A stretch of DNA of 64,000 bases from Synechococcus sp. MEDNS5 (GCF_014279875.1 NZ_CP047952.1:1364001-1428000); one strand, 5' to 3'; numbered from the stretch's first letter, positions 8,210 through 18,266 are shown. Numbers and translations are program-made. Notes: generated by a model not told the origin, from the letters alone.

Positions 8210-9118
8210 ATGGCTGATCAGCTGGTGCGGGCGACCGCAGCGGGGGGAGGAATCAGGCTTGTCGCCGTGACCACCGGCGACACAACCCGGCATGCCCAAG
8301 CTCGTCACGGGCTGTCCTACCTGACCACTGTGATGCTTGGTCGGGCGATGAGTGCGGGGCTGCTTCTGGCCAGTTCCATGAAGGTGAGCCACGGACGCGT
8401 GAATCTCAGGCTGGGGTCGGACGGGCCCATCCGAGGTCTCTCGGTGGACGCCGGTCGGGATGGACGGGTGCGTGGCTATGTGGGCAATCCAGGACTGGAA
8501 CTCGATCCAGTTCTGTCAACCAACGGCCAAGCCAGTTTTGACTTCACAACGGCCGCAGGAACGGGCTACTTGCACGTCGTGCGAGACGAAGGAAAGGGTG
8601 AACCCTTCAGCAGCACGGTGGAGCTGGTGAGCGGATGCATCGGTGAGGATTTGGCGTCCTACCTCCTGCACTCCGAACAGACGCCATCCGCCGTATTCGT
8701 GGGTGAGACCATCAATAGCGACGGCCTGCAGAGCAGCGGTGGACTGCTGGTGCAGGTTCTCCCGAAAGCCGCCGAAGAGCCGGCCTTGGTGGCCTTACTC
8801 GAGGAACGCTGCCGTGAGATTCAGAACTTCAGCGAGCAGCTCAACCGTTGCGCTGATCATCCTGAGCAATTGATCCAACAGGTTTTCCCCGATTTGGATC
8901 CGCAACCAATTCCAAGCGGCGAATCGATACAACCGGTGGCATTCCACTGCCCTTGCAGCAGAGAGCGCAGCCTGGGAGCACTCACCCTGCTCGGCCATGA
9001 CGAGCTCACCGACATGCTGCAAACCGATCGAGGAGCAGAGCTCACCTGTCACTTCTGCAGCGAGGTGTACAAGGTGGATGAGGTTGAGCTTGAGGCACTG
9101 ATCAAGACCCTGACTTGA
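8210..9118 (+). CDS. hslO: Redox-regulated chaperone Hsp33
   Basis: This 302-aa protein has the typical Hsp33 N-terminal domain ([20 protein letters not shown]) and the C-terminal zinc switch with CPC near residue 246 and CHFC near 282. Under oxidation the four cysteines release zinc, and the protein becomes a holdase for unfolding proteins. It follows the ABC gene by 21 bases, so the two may be cotranscribed. Confidence 0.93.
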   Translation: MADQLVRATAAGGGIRLVAVTTGDTTRHAQARHGLSYLTTVMLGRAMSAGLLLASSMKVSHGRVNLRLGSDGPIRGLSVDAGRDGRVRGYVGNPGLELDPVLSTNGQASFDFTTAAGTGYLHVVRDEGKGEPFSSTVELVSGCIGEDLASYLLHSEQTPSAVFVGETINSDGLQSSGGLLVQVLPKAAEEPALVALLEERCREIQNFSEQLNRCADHPEQLIQQVFPDLDPQPIPSGESIQPVAFHCPCSRERSLGALTLLGHDELTDMLQTDRGAELTCHFCSEVYKVDEVELEALIKTLT

Positions 9119-9808
9119 TCAGGCCAGCAGAAGCGTTCCCGCGAGAAGAAATAGCAGGGCAGGCAGTGCTTGCAACTGTTCCACGGTGAGAGGCAGACCA
9201 GAACCAGCCACCGCAGCACTGAGCAAAGCCCCGACAACCAGCCCCAGGATCAGCAGCAAGACACTCCAACCCAGGGAACTGAGGGGACGGCGTCCACGCC
9301 GGATCTGACTGATAAACAAACCGATCGTTCCCAAAGCAAGAAGCAGTTCGATCGTTTGCACCGCAAACAGCAACAGCAGCAGAGCGAGCGCGCCAAGGGA
9401 GAGGCGGACCACAAGACCCTGACCTTCAACAAGCGTGAGATCCGGCACCATTGCCGATCCTTTGAAAGAAGGAGCGGGAAGCGAAAGATTGCGGAAACGG
9501 GTGAGCAGAGCCGCCGGCCCATTGGTGGTTTGCACAACACTTCCCTCGGCCTGCTGACGCTCCACGCGCGATGCAGTCGCTGCCTCAGCACTCAGTCGGC
9601 CGGACTGACGATCACGAAGACGATCCATCAGGACGGCGTCATAAGCGGCTTCGACCTTCGCGCGGGCTACAGCATCGTCTCCGCAGATCTTGAGAACGCG
9701 ATCACGAGCCCGTTGAACTTCGTCAAAACTGGCATCGGATCGAATTTGCAACTGCTGATAAGGATCTTGTCCGTCGGTGTCGTCACCGGGTTTCAGCCCT
9801 GCCGCCAT
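9119..9808 (-). CDS. CPP1-like J-domain-related membrane protein
   Basis: The N-terminal 85 residues carry a degenerate J-like helical bundle (DPYQQLQIRSDASFDEVQRAR, then AKVEAAYDAVLMDRLRDRQSG) without a clear HPD. The C-terminal half has three or four hydrophobic segments. This matches the family named after the plant chaperone-like protein of protochlorophyllide oxidoreductase (CPP1). It is convergent with hslO and abuts it without a gap. Confidence 0.85.
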   Translation of the reverse strand: MAAGLKPGDDTDGQDPYQQLQIRSDASFDEVQRARDRVLKICGDDAVARAKVEAAYDAVLMDRLRDRQSGRLSAEAATASRVERQQAEGSVVQTTNGPAALLTRFRNLSLPAPSFKGSAMVPDLTLVEGQGLVVRLSLGALALLLLLFAVQTIELLLALGTIGLFISQIRRGRRPLSSLGWSVLLLILGLVVGALLSAAVAGSGLPLTVEQLQALPALLFLLAGTLLLA

Positions 9809-9884
9809 CGGTGGTCTCTCTGCTCAGTTAAGGCTATCGAGGAAGAAGGGCAGGCGAGTCGATCAACCGCCATCAAAAGACGAT

Positions 9885-10325
9885 TCAGAACAGGGGAGGA
9901 CCGTGGCGAAACCCTTGCTGACGTTCAAACCGATGGCGACATCCTGGAACTTCCGCGCTGAGAAGCAACTGGCGATGCTTGATCAACGGCATCTGCGGTG
10001 GCAAATGATATCCCTCAAGCACCTCCACGCGATCTCTGCAATCACGGAAGCAAACGTAATCCGTCCCTCCGTCATCACAGGGCCGAAGTAGCCAGAGGGT
10101 GTCCAAACCACACCGCACGAGAGTACGCAGTCTGGCGATTTGGACCTGCTGCCGTGAGGACCATCCGGGGATACGGACAGCCGCACCTGACGCGAGTAAA
10201 GAGTGGGTTAAGACTGAATGCAGATGAAAGAGGTTGTAATGCAAACCCTGACCCATACCCCATCCACGCGTGAAAGCCAGCCATTGGCGTTTGAACCAGG
10301 CACTTGGCCCGAGGCTGCTGCCCAC
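9885..10325 (-). CDS. Possible hypothetical protein (doubtful)
   Basis: An open frame of 146 codons starts with GTG. The middle (TLVRCGLDTLWLLRPC, TDYVCFRDC, RVEVLEGYHLPPQMP) looks protein-like, but the N-terminal third is antisense to a better-supported 45-aa gene on the plus strand. If real, it probably starts further inside. No family is recognised. Confidence 0.35.
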   Translation of the reverse strand: MGSSLGPSAWFKRQWLAFTRGWGMGQGLHYNLFHLHSVLTHSLLASGAAVRIPGWSSRQQVQIARLRTLVRCGLDTLWLLRPCDDGGTDYVCFRDCRDRVEVLEGYHLPPQMPLIKHRQLLLSAEVPGCRHRFERQQGFRHGPPLF

Positions 10326-10376
10326 GACGTCAGGACCTGGCTACAAGCCCTGATCCATGTTTGGTTCAAAGGCTGA
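10239..10376 (+). CDS. Small conserved-looking protein, 45 aa
   Basis: The frame [16 protein letters not shown]...[11 protein letters not shown] has an amphipathic C-terminal helix ([14 protein letters not shown]). The ATG at 10239 is preceded by AAAGAGG at a spacing of about six bases. An in-frame ATG at 10218 would add seven residues. It converges on prfC and overlaps its stop by 11 bases. No function is recognised. Confidence 0.5.
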   Translation: MQTLTHTPSTRESQPLAFEPGTWPEAAAHDVRTWLQALIHVWFKG

Positions 10377-12003
10377 TCGGCTCGACGCCACTCACCACAG
10401 GAGCAACCGTGCTCAGCTCAAGAGCCGGGTGCTCCTCATTCAGCTGATTGAGGTTCCACTGATTCTTGAACAACAACACCGGGCGGTTCCAGGCATCGCG
10501 AACGGTTTTGCAGTTAAAGATCCGACCCACCTTCTCTAGCGCTGGCCATCCACCATTCACCCAACGGGCCACCTGGTAGCCCAGAGGTTCAAGCCTGGTC
10601 TCCACGCCGTATTCATTTTCCAAACGGTGCTGTACCACCTCAAGCTGCAGCTGACCAACGGCCGCCAAGATCGGATCGCGCTTGCTCTCATCGGTGTCGT
10701 AGAGAATCTGAACAGCGCCCTCCTCCCGCAGCTCATTCACCCCTTTGCGGAAGTTTTTGAAGGCTGAGGGATTGGGATTGCGCAGCCAGCTAAAAATCTC
10801 CGGACTGAAACAGGGAATGCCCTCGTACTCAACCTTGGGCCCCACATAGAGGGTGTCCCCAATCGAAAACATGCCTGGATTGTTAAGGCCGATCACGTCC
10901 CCGGGATAGGCGTCCTCCACCACAGCACGATCCTGACCGAAGAGCTTCTGGGGCCGGGAGAGACGGATAGAGCGGCCTGTTCGCGCATGGCGAACGGTCA
11001 TGTCCTTTTCAAACCTGCCGCTGCACACCCGCACGAATGCCACACGATCGCGATGGCGTGGATCCATATTGGCCTGAAGCTTGAACACGAAGCCACTGAA
11101 ATCTGGGCTCAAGGGATCAACAGGCCCGTCATGACCGAGACGAGCCACCGGTTTTTGCGCCATCTCCAAAAAAGCATTGAGGAACGGACGCACACCGAAA
11201 TTGGTCATCGCAGACCCGAAGAACACCGGCGTGAGCTCACCGGCATGCACGAGCTCCAGGTCGAGCTCTGCTCCGGCAGCGTCCAGAAGTTCCATCTCCT
11301 CAACCGCCTGATCCAGGAGGTCGGACTCCACCAGATCCAGAAGTTCTGGATCATCCAGAGACAGATGACGTTCTTCTGACTGCCTTCCGCGTTCAGCGCG
11401 GCTGAACAACACCACCTCACGGGTCCTCCGATCGATCACGCCACGAAACTGTTCGCCACTTCCGATCGGCCAGTTCACTGCCCAGGGAGTCAGTTCCAGT
11501 TCTGCTTCGATTTCATCGAGAAGCGCCAGAGGCTCACGCCCCGGACGGTCCATCTTGTTGATGAAGGTGAAAATCGGAATCTGCCGCATCCGACAGACCT
11601 CGAAAAGCTTGCGCGTCTGAGGCTCCAGCCCCTTGGCCGCATCTTCAAGCATCACGGCATTGTCAGCCGCCGCCAGGGTCCGGTAGGTGTCCTCTGAAAA
11701 ATCCTGGTGCCCCGGTGTATCGAGCAGATTGATGGTGTTGCCTGTGTAATCGAACTGCAGAACCGTTGAGGTGATCGAGATTCCCCGCTGCTTTTCCAAC
11801 TCCATCCAGTCAGAGGTCACCTTGCGCTGCTCACCCCGAGCCTTCACAGCTCCCGCCTGCTGAATGGCACCGCCGTACAGCAGCAGTTTTTCCGTCAGGG
11901 TGGTCTTGCCGGCGTCTGGATGGGAAATGATCGCGAAATTTCTGCGACGGGCCACCGCCTCCAGGAGTTCCTTGCCGTCTTGTGGACCTGATTCCGTGCT
12001 CAT
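10366..12003 (-). CDS. prfC: Peptide chain release factor 3
   Basis: This 545-aa translational GTPase has G1 [12 protein letters not shown] near residue 27, G3 [16 protein letters not shown] near 96 and G4 NKMD near 150. The remaining domains have the order and length of RF3. The protein releases RF1/RF2 from the ribosome after peptide release. Its start overlaps the stop of the methyltransferase gene by four bases. Confidence 0.95.
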   Translation of the reverse strand: MSTESGPQDGKELLEAVARRRNFAIISHPDAGKTTLTEKLLLYGGAIQQAGAVKARGEQRKVTSDWMELEKQRGISITSTVLQFDYTGNTINLLDTPGHQDFSEDTYRTLAAADNAVMLEDAAKGLEPQTRKLFEVCRMRQIPIFTFINKMDRPGREPLALLDEIEAELELTPWAVNWPIGSGEQFRGVIDRRTREVVLFSRAERGRQSEERHLSLDDPELLDLVESDLLDQAVEEMELLDAAGAELDLELVHAGELTPVFFGSAMTNFGVRPFLNAFLEMAQKPVARLGHDGPVDPLSPDFSGFVFKLQANMDPRHRDRVAFVRVCSGRFEKDMTVRHARTGRSIRLSRPQKLFGQDRAVVEDAYPGDVIGLNNPGMFSIGDTLYVGPKVEYEGIPCFSPEIFSWLRNPNPSAFKNFRKGVNELREEGAVQILYDTDESKRDPILAAVGQLQLEVVQHRLENEYGVETRLEPLGYQVARWVNGGWPALEKVGRIFNCKTVRDAWNRPVLLFKNQWNLNQLNEEHPALELSTVAPVVSGVEPISL

Positions 12004-12683
12004 GCGCTGGGCTGATCAAGACCAGACTGACAGCCCGCGATCCAGCCACTGATTTCGAGATAGCGATCCTCCAGTTCTCGAACCTGAAGGTGATCGAGTT
12101 GAGCGTCCCGCAGTTGCGCTTTCACCTCTTCAACCGTGAACGCGGCCTGAAGCGAAGCCCTGTAGTCCCTCTGGAGCACCTCCGGAGCATCTGCCACATA
12201 GCGCTCACAGAGCTGATCCACGGCCATCGCCGTGGATGGGCGCCTCAAATCTCGATGCAGAACCAGGCATTGATCGCCGGCCAGCGGGCGAAGGCAACTC
12301 CAGAGCTTCTGCGGATCATGCAGATGGTGCAGCAGGCTGTTGCTCACGATCAGAGTCGCCTGGGATTGAAGACCATGCCAGGGAAGCGGAGCCAGAACGT
12401 AACGGAGGCGCTCGCGAGCCATGCCGGCCCGACGACGGCTGGACTCTGCCGTCTCGATCATCTGAGAGGCGGCATCCACTCCGACTACCGCACAGGTTGG
12501 CCAGTGCCTGGCCAGTCGCTCACTAATGTTGCCCGGACCGCAACCCAGATCGACCAAGCAATCCCCAGGAACGAATCGACGACCCGAATCCAGTAGCAGC
12601 TGGTCGATGCACTCCACCAGAGCCTGGTCGCTGGATTCAAAGTCCGCTGCCGCATAGGCCTGCACCTGTTGCGGTTCGTTCAT
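12000..12683 (-). CDS. Class I SAM-dependent methyltransferase
   Basis: The SAM-binding loop [15 protein letters not shown] lies near residue 40, followed by [14 protein letters not shown] and, later, a post-I motif region ([14 protein letters not shown]). The substrate cannot be told from sequence. The Met at 12683 ([10 protein letters not shown]) is preferred to the one at 12713, which overlaps the degraded mscS reading frame. The gene is coupled to prfC by ATGA. Confidence 0.8.
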   Translation of the reverse strand: MNEPQQVQAYAAADFESSDQALVECIDQLLLDSGRRFVPGDCLVDLGCGPGNISERLARHWPTCAVVGVDAASQMIETAESSRRRAGMARERLRYVLAPLPWHGLQSQATLIVSNSLLHHLHDPQKLWSCLRPLAGDQCLVLHRDLRRPSTAMAVDQLCERYVADAPEVLQRDYRASLQAAFTVEEVKAQLRDAQLDHLQVRELEDRYLEISGWIAGCQSGLDQPSA

Positions 12684-12709
12684 GAGCTCCGGCTCGGGCG
12701 TGCGCGGGA

Positions 12710-13907
12710 TCATGGCGTCGAGTCGGTGGAATGCAGTTCGAGAGTCTGGGTGGGGAAGGGAATCTCGATGCCGTTGGCGGCCAGGATGGCAAGGATGCGG
12801 CGGTTAAGGCGGTGCATGCTGTCTTCGAAATCGTCATGCAGATCGTGCGTGGACGAGATTTCGAGCTCATGGTCGTAGCTGAAGGCCGAAATGCGCACGA
12901 GCCGGCAGGCTTCGTAGTTGAGCTGTGGATCTTCAGCCACCACGGAACGCAGCAGCTCTGGAATTCGCTGCAGCTGCTCGGAGGTGGTGCTGTAAGCGAC
13001 ACCCACCAGGATTTCTGAGAGATCAACCCGCTCGAGTAGCTCCTCCAGGGCAAGCATCAAGGTTTCCCGCACGCGCAGGAAGGCTTCCCACCCATGCAGC
13101 TCCACCATCACGAACACAATCAGTTCGTTCGCGCCATCGTCGGCGGGGCCCAGGCTCACCACAGGCTGATGCAACGCAGCCAGCTGCCCCTGAAATGACT
13201 ACCGCTGGAGCAACTTGCGGGCCTGCCGCAACAGCTCCTCGAGTTGATAGGGAGACAGAGGATCACGGATTGGAAGACGCACCTCCAGCCCCTGCGTCGG
13301 CGGACGATCCCGGCTGAGTCCTCTCCGGGAGAAGTTGATGATGGTGGCTTCATCTGCCACCGAATTGGGGATGGTGACGCGACTCTCCAGGGTCTGCAGC
13401 TCCATCGACCGCAGACCGATTTTTGTCACGAACCCGAGCGTGCCTCCCACCTCGCAAAATTCACCAACGCGCAGCGGCCTGTCGGTTTGAATCGAGAGTC
13501 CAGCGAACAGATTGAACAGAAGTTCAGTGTCGTCAATCTGCTCCTGTCTCGCCAACCCTCCATCACGATCTGCCCCAGGGGCCTGCCCGAGTCGGTCGGC
13601 CCGTTGCCCCACCTCGGCCATCACGGCGTAGAAATTTAAGAGAGTGGAGCGAGGGCTATCTCCCACCACCTGGTCCAGCACCACATCGCTCCAATCATCC
13701 GCATCCCGCTGGAGCTGGGGATAAATAGGGCTGCTGCTCGATCGGAATCAGCTGATCCCCTGCGGACCTCGTTCCAGACGGCGCACCAGGAGCCTGAGGC
13801 TGCCCCAGAACCGGCGACAGGCCCAGCAAACAAGACAGGCAGACCATCAGCAGAAAACGCCCTGGCCTTGAAAACAAGCCAGCGGGAATGCGTCTTTGCT
13901 TCGGCAT
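12710..13907 (-). pseudogene. Decayed MscS-type mechanosensitive channel gene
   Basis: Three pieces of one protein remain. From 13907 a signal-peptide-like start (MPKQRRIPAG, FLLMVCLSCLLGLSPVLG) runs out of frame at a TGA near 13695. A second frame, ending at 13199, carries the MscS pore-exit and beta domain (NLFAGLSIQTDRPLRVGEF, GLRSMELQTLESRVTIPNS, INFSR). It is cut by an in-frame TAG at 13199-13201. The same frame then continues to 12710 with the alpha/beta C-terminal domain (HGWEAFLRVRETL, IEIPFPTQTLEL). The membrane helices expected between the first two pieces are missing. Read as separate genes the pieces would not make a channel. Confidence 0.75.
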
Positions 13908-14039
13908 CGACCAGGAGCGGGAATGTCGCCAATGCTGCCAAGGCCGACGACACCGCGCCCTGAACACTGCGGGTGGTGCCGCCAACCCCTTGCTGCCCCC
14001 ATTGCTGGCGTTAGGGTGCGAGCACTGACCACAACTCCT

Positions 14040-16376
14040 GTGACCCTGACTCCAAGCCGCAGCGTCAGCTCGGACACCAAAACAACGCTGTCTGGGAATG
14101 GCGATTTCCCTGCAACTGCCCCCGCCGCCAATCCCGTTTTTTATCGGACTTACAGCCGTCGCAGCAGCGTGGGCCGGGAAAGTTGGACGCAGGTCGGCGC
14201 ACGCAACCTTGGCGGACTGCAGAAGCTCGGCAACCTCACCACCGAGGAAATGGAGTTGATGGCTCGGATGCAGGCCGAGAAGAAAGCGCTCCCATCAGGA
14301 CGGTGGCTGTGGATCGGCGGCACACCTTGGATCGAACAACAAGAAAACTTCTCGGGCGCCTACAACTGCACATCCACCAATCTCGTGGACTGGGAAGCCT
14401 TCGGCCTGATGATGGACCTGGCCATGATGGGCTGTGGCACTGGCGCCATCATCGAGCCCCATCTGATCGACCGATTGCCGGTGGTCAGCAACCCGATCGA
14501 AATCCTCAACGTTTCCGACATCGGCGTCACCCCGGCGGGTCAGCGCCAGGAGTACACCAGCCACACCATCAACGAAGACCTTGTCTCTATCAAGGTCGGC
14601 GACACCCGTCGCGGCTGGGTCGACAGCTACCAACTACTGCTTGAACTCAGCAGTGATCAACGGTTTGCAGGAAGAACCGTCAAGGTTGATGTGGATCTGT
14701 CTGATGTGCGTCCAGTCGGCGAAACCCTCAAAGGTTTTGGCGGAATGGCCAATCCGGTGAAGCTCAAGGACCTGTATGGGAGGGTTGCCCGGCTTCTCGG
14801 CAAAGCGGTCGGCCGCAAACTCACCTCCGTTGAGTGCTGCTTGCTCATCGATGAAGCCGCCGTCACCATCGTTGCCGGCAACATCCGTCGCAGCGCTGGC
14901 ATGCGTCAGTTCGCCTCTAACGACTCCAGCGCAGCCGGTGCCAAGGACAATCTCTGGCAACAGGATGGGGACGGCAACTGGCGCATCGATCCGGAACGGG
15001 ACGCCTTGCGCATGGCCAATCACACCCGCGTGTACCACACGCGTCCCACCCGTGAGGTACTGCTGGAGGCTGTGACTCGCCAATTCCACAGTGGCGAGGG
15101 TGCCATTCAGTTCGCACCTGAGGCGATCGCACGCTCAAACGCCGATCTCCTCAACACACCGGAACTGCGCCGGGAGTTCATCGAGATTTACTGCGATCAA
15201 GGCCGGGACGAGGCCAGCCGCTGGCTCGATCTTCACCACGGGCCCATGGATGCGGCCGAACTGGAGCATCGCCTTGGCCGTTACGGCCTCAACCCCTGCG
15301 GCGAAATTCTCGGTGCCGATTTTCACTGCAACCTGGCGGAGATCCACCTCAATCAGATCGACCCAAGCGATGACGAGGGCCAGCGCGATGCTTTCAGAGC
15401 CGCTGCGCTGTCAGTGGCCTGCCTCCTGAACCATCAGTTCGAAGTGGAGCGCTACCGCCAGAGCCGTGCCTGGGATCCAATTGTGGGCGTGAGCTTCACC
15501 GGCCTGTTCGATTTCTTCGTGCATGCCTTCGGCACCCCCTGGCTGCAGTGGTGGGAAGCCGGTCGTCCCGACACCGACGAAGGCCTCGCGTTCAAGCAGC
15601 GGGAAGCCGAGTTCCTCTCCCGCTGGAAAGCCACGGTAAATGAGGCCGTTTGGGAGTACTGCGACCGCCATGGCCTGCGTCGCCCCAACCGCTGCACCAC
15701 CGTGCAACCCGCAGGCACCAAGAGCCTGCTCACCGGTGCAGCACCCGGCTGGCACCCCCCCAAAGCCCAGCGCTTCACCCGCCGGATCACCTTCCGCAAG
15801 AACGACCCCGTGGCCATGGCTTGCATGGACTACGGCTACACCGTGGTGCCCTCTCAGTCTGACAAAGATGATCAGGGCCGCCTGCTGGATGATCCCTTCG
15901 ATCCCCGCTGCACCGAATGGTTGGTGGAAATCCCAACAGAAGTGAGCTGGGCCAATCTTCCCGGTGCCGATGCTGTGGACATCAACGCGTTCTCGGCCAT
16001 GGCGCAGTTCGATTTCTACATGCAGGTGCAGACCCACTACACCGCGCACAACACCTCAGCCACCATCGAGTTCCGCGAGCACGAGATCGAAACCCTCACC
16101 GATGCTCTTCACAAGACCATCGAAAACGGCGACGGCTACATCTCAGCGGCCCTGCTGGCCCGTTTCGACGCCAATGCAACGTTCCCCCGGCTCCCCTTCG
16201 AGCCCATTGATGCCGACACCTATGAGCGCATGCAGAATGAGGTGATCCAGCGCCGCGTGAGCTCGGACTTCTTCGAAGCCCTGCAGCGTTACGACATGGG
16301 TGAGATCAGCGAGGCGGGCCCTGCTGGCTGCGATTCCGACAAGTGTCTGCTTCCTCTGGCCAAGCCAAACTCCTGA
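14040..16376 (+). CDS. nrdJ: Adenosylcobalamin-dependent ribonucleotide reductase (class II)
   Basis: This 778-aa monomeric class II reductase makes deoxynucleotides by a B12 radical. The first redox Cys sits in GAYNCTST near residue 112 and the NPCGEI motif, with the active-site Cys, near 420. The C-terminal CDSDKC supplies the shuttle cysteines. The GTG at 14040 gives the family length and a natural N-terminus (TLTPSRSVSS); frames opening further upstream overlap the mscS remnant. No cobalamin riboswitch is recognised in the short leader. A strong terminator follows. Confidence 0.93.
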   Translation: MTLTPSRSVSSDTKTTLSGNGDFPATAPAANPVFYRTYSRRSSVGRESWTQVGARNLGGLQKLGNLTTEEMELMARMQAEKKALPSGRWLWIGGTPWIEQQENFSGAYNCTSTNLVDWEAFGLMMDLAMMGCGTGAIIEPHLIDRLPVVSNPIEILNVSDIGVTPAGQRQEYTSHTINEDLVSIKVGDTRRGWVDSYQLLLELSSDQRFAGRTVKVDVDLSDVRPVGETLKGFGGMANPVKLKDLYGRVARLLGKAVGRKLTSVECCLLIDEAAVTIVAGNIRRSAGMRQFASNDSSAAGAKDNLWQQDGDGNWRIDPERDALRMANHTRVYHTRPTREVLLEAVTRQFHSGEGAIQFAPEAIARSNADLLNTPELRREFIEIYCDQGRDEASRWLDLHHGPMDAAELEHRLGRYGLNPCGEILGADFHCNLAEIHLNQIDPSDDEGQRDAFRAAALSVACLLNHQFEVERYRQSRAWDPIVGVSFTGLFDFFVHAFGTPWLQWWEAGRPDTDEGLAFKQREAEFLSRWKATVNEAVWEYCDRHGLRRPNRCTTVQPAGTKSLLTGAAPGWHPPKAQRFTRRITFRKNDPVAMACMDYGYTVVPSQSDKDDQGRLLDDPFDPRCTEWLVEIPTEVSWANLPGADAVDINAFSAMAQFDFYMQVQTHYTAHNTSATIEFREHEIETLTDALHKTIENGDGYISAALLARFDANATFPRLPFEPIDADTYERMQNEVIQRRVSSDFFEALQRYDMGEISEAGPAGCDSDKCLLPLAKPNS

Positions 16377-16385
16377 CCACGCTGG

Positions 16386-16412
16386 AGGAGTCCCTGCAAA
16401 GGGACTCCTTTA
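16386..16412 (+). terminator. Rho-independent terminator after nrdJ
   Basis: Perfect 10-bp arms AGGAGTCCCT and AGGGACTCCT enclose a GCAA tetraloop and are followed by TTTAA. It lies 9 bases past the nrdJ stop. Confidence 0.8.
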
Positions 16413-16447
16413 AGATGTCTTTTCAACCCTTTTTGAGGGTTGCGTTG

Positions 16448-16532
16448 GGAGAGGTGGTCGAGTGGTTGATGGCTCTGGTCTTGAAAACCAGCGATGTGAA
16501 AGCATCCGTGGGTTCGAATCCCACCCTCTCCG
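16448..16532 (+). tRNA. tRNA-Ser (anticodon UGA)
   Basis: The acceptor arms GGAGAGG and CCTCTCC pair fully. The anticodon stem CTGGT/ACCAG encloses CTTGAAA, giving anticodon TGA. A variable arm and the T loop GGTTCGAATC follow, for 85 nt with discriminator G and no encoded CCA. The type II form fits serine. Variable DNA begins just downstream, a common arrangement for islands. Confidence 0.95.
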
Positions 16533-16557
16533 TTCTTTTTCACAGTGAAACCAAGCC

Positions 16558-16701
16558 ATGACCGTGAACCGACTGGTACTGGCTTTGGGATCAATCATTG
16601 GACTGATCGCAATCGTGGCCTGGATTGGTGAACTCGATGTGGTGTTGCTCGACTCAGTACCAAAGGAACAGCCAGCCAAAATTCAACAACAAGACCAATA
16701 A
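16558..16701 (+). CDS. Small single-pass membrane protein, 47 aa
   Basis: The frame starts MTVNRLVLALGS and has one hydrophobic segment (LGSIIGLIAIVAWIG), followed by a polar Gln-rich tail. It begins 25 bases after the tRNA. No family is recognised; size and topology are the only evidence besides the clean reading frame. Confidence 0.5.
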   Translation: MTVNRLVLALGSIIGLIAIVAWIGELDVVLLDSVPKEQPAKIQQQDQ

Positions 16702-16950
16702 ATTTCTGCGAACGACGCAACCATATCCCTCAGATCATCGAAGTCTCGGCGCTGTGATTGAACGAGTCTGAGTTGATTGAATTGCATGCCCCTCTTCTTC
16801 AACCCACGCAACTTGATTGGCCTTGAAAGTCTCGATATCGACAATCCGTAGCCCTTTTGGACTGATCGATCGCCATCACCACCGGGTCCGCCGGCAAGTT
16901 GAGCAACAAAAGCGCCTCCCGGCTAGCGTTAGTACACCTGTGCTTGTGCA
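16702..16950. other. Gene-free spacer
   Basis: No convincing gene is seen. A weak minus-strand frame with the stretch REALLLLNLPADPVV runs through it but lacks a credible start. Confidence 0.4.
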
Positions 16951-17253
16951 ATGTCCGAAGAGCACTCCCCGCTCCCAAAGCCGCTGGATCCTGAGCACCG
17001 TCCAATCTTCCTTGGCTTAAAGCCAGGCATGACCGTGATCGTGCGACACGATTCCCTGGTGGGAGAAACGCAGGACAAAGACTGGTGGATGGGACTTGTG
17101 CTCCACTGCAACGGAGGAGCGAGGGATCCAGCCATCTTTACGCTGTTCCAGATCGCTGATGTGGACACGGGTGTTGTCCGTTGGGTCAACGCTGATCTGG
17201 TGACCCACGTATTACCGAAAGGCCTGAATGGGTCGAGGGGGTCTGCTGCCTGA
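16951..17253 (+). CDS. DUF3104 domain protein
   Basis: This 100-aa protein has a small beta-rich domain (GLKPGMTVIVRHDSLV, KDWWMGLVLHCNGGAR, FQIADVDTGVVRWVNADLVTHVL). It matches DUF3104, found almost only in marine picocyanobacteria and of unknown function. It overlaps the start of the next gene by 26 bases in a different frame. Confidence 0.7.
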   Translation: MSEEHSPLPKPLDPEHRPIFLGLKPGMTVIVRHDSLVGETQDKDWWMGLVLHCNGGARDPAIFTLFQIADVDTGVVRWVNADLVTHVLPKGLNGSRGSAA

Positions 17254-17545
17254 GTACTGTTGGAACTTGCCTCGGGAGGGCAAGACGGATAGGACCCCAC
17301 AACCCCTACTGGACGCACTGGATCACCTCTGCCTACAGGTTGAAGACGACCCGGAGGTGCAGAGAAATTTTTATATCGCTAACACTCCAGAGCAAATTGT
17401 TCGGCTATCGGTTGAGTTAGGCATTCTGATTGAGGCTGAAGACTTCCGAGCCTTACTAAGAAGCGGCAGTACGGAACGCTGGATTTTGCGCGGGGGTGAC
17501 CAAACCAATCCCATCACCCATTTAAAACGGGTGTTTCATGTTTGA
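17228..17545 (+). CDS. Nif11-like domain protein, 105 aa
   Basis: Residues 27-80 (LLDALDHLCLQVEDDPEVQRN, then ANTPEQIVRLSVELGILIEAEDF) follow the Nif11 helical pattern. The tail WILRGGDQTNPITHLKRVF resembles Nif11-like proteins of marine picocyanobacteria rather than a cleavable peptide precursor. The true start may lie inside, since the first 22 residues overlap DUF3104. Confidence 0.6.
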   Translation: MGRGGLLPEYCWNLPREGKTDRTPQPLLDALDHLCLQVEDDPEVQRNFYIANTPEQIVRLSVELGILIEAEDFRALLRSGSTERWILRGGDQTNPITHLKRVFHV

Positions 17546-17952
17546 ATCCTCAAGAAAAGCGTCTTTCAATTCGCTGATCTTGCCTTGGCATCCTTCAGGA
17601 GCGCTCGACCAGGGTGGCTGACACTCCATCCCTGGATCAGCAAAGAAATGCCTCAAAAGGCGATCGAACAAATCGGCCAGAAGGATCCAGGCCCACTGCC
17701 CAACCAAACGAAAACAAGGATGGCATGAACGATGAAATAAAGACGCAACTGGCGACCCACCACAGCAACCATCGAGATTCCATAGTGATGCCCAGAGCGC
17801 ACTCAGACCGCTCTTAGAGGCCGATGTGCACGCTGGTGATCGGCAGAAAGCCAGAGCTGCTGGATCAGCCGACTCCCCTCACCGCTGAAGAACGCGAATG
17901 CCTGCTCGTATGACAGCCAGTGCAAGCCAGCTGACTGTGAGATTGACCCCGT
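17546..17952. other. Variable spacer with no convincing gene
   Basis: Short frames exist on both strands (a GTG-started 67-codon frame from 17614 and a 29-codon frame from 17824), but none has good composition, a ribosome binding site or recognisable similarity. The stretch is probably remnant DNA. Confidence 0.4.
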
Positions 17953-18218
17953 AAGCTGGAAGAGTTCAAGGCATCGCGTGATGGTGTACCCATTGAGGTT
18001 CAAGGGGAGCTGTTCCAGCTGATGACCTCAGACCCCGATGCCTCCATTCGCCGCATGGTGGAGATCGCTGCCGATTAGGGGATATCGGTGTCCAACGAGG
18101 AGGTCAGAGGCTTCCTGAGAGCAATGGAGACGACGAAGAATTTGACGACATCGAGCTAGATGCTGTTGCCCTGTCTGCCATTGCTGGTGGCGCAAGAGGC
18201 GAAGGGGGACCTTGCTGA
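17953..18218 (+). pseudogene. Dead copy of the Nif11-type double-glycine precursor
   Basis: The sequence parallels the intact gene at 21973 along its length: KLEEFKASRDGVP, ELFQLMTSDPDAS, RRMVEIAAD, then DDIELDAVALSAIAGG in another frame. It has no start codon, a TAG at 18076-18078 where the intact gene has Gln, and a one-base shift near 18130. The predicted leftover core after the Gly-Gly would be ARGEGGPC, Cys-terminal like the intact one. Confidence 0.7.
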
Positions 18219-18240
18219 GGTTTTGCTTATACCGTCGCCA

Positions 18241-18266
18241 CGTCAGCAATAGCGGGGCTTTTGTTG
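18241..18266 (+). repeat. Terminator-like element, copy 1
   Basis: The segment from gtcagcaat through gcgggg and a T-rich tail into gttg recurs at 19130-19155 with two changes. It lies just past the dead precursor. The hairpin is weak here because the left arm is degraded. Confidence 0.4.

Noticed and set aside
13636-13953. Separate 105-aa minus-strand gene
   Set aside because: It is a third frame through the decayed mscS gene. Neighbouring frames carry the recognisable parts.
13984-14040. Possible cobalamin riboswitch upstream of nrdJ
   Set aside because: The leader is too short and lacks the conserved B12-box sequence.
17522-17707. Minus-strand 61-codon frame after the Nif11-like gene
   Set aside because: No ribosome binding site, recognisable domain or supporting context was found; it overlaps the end of the Nif11-like gene.
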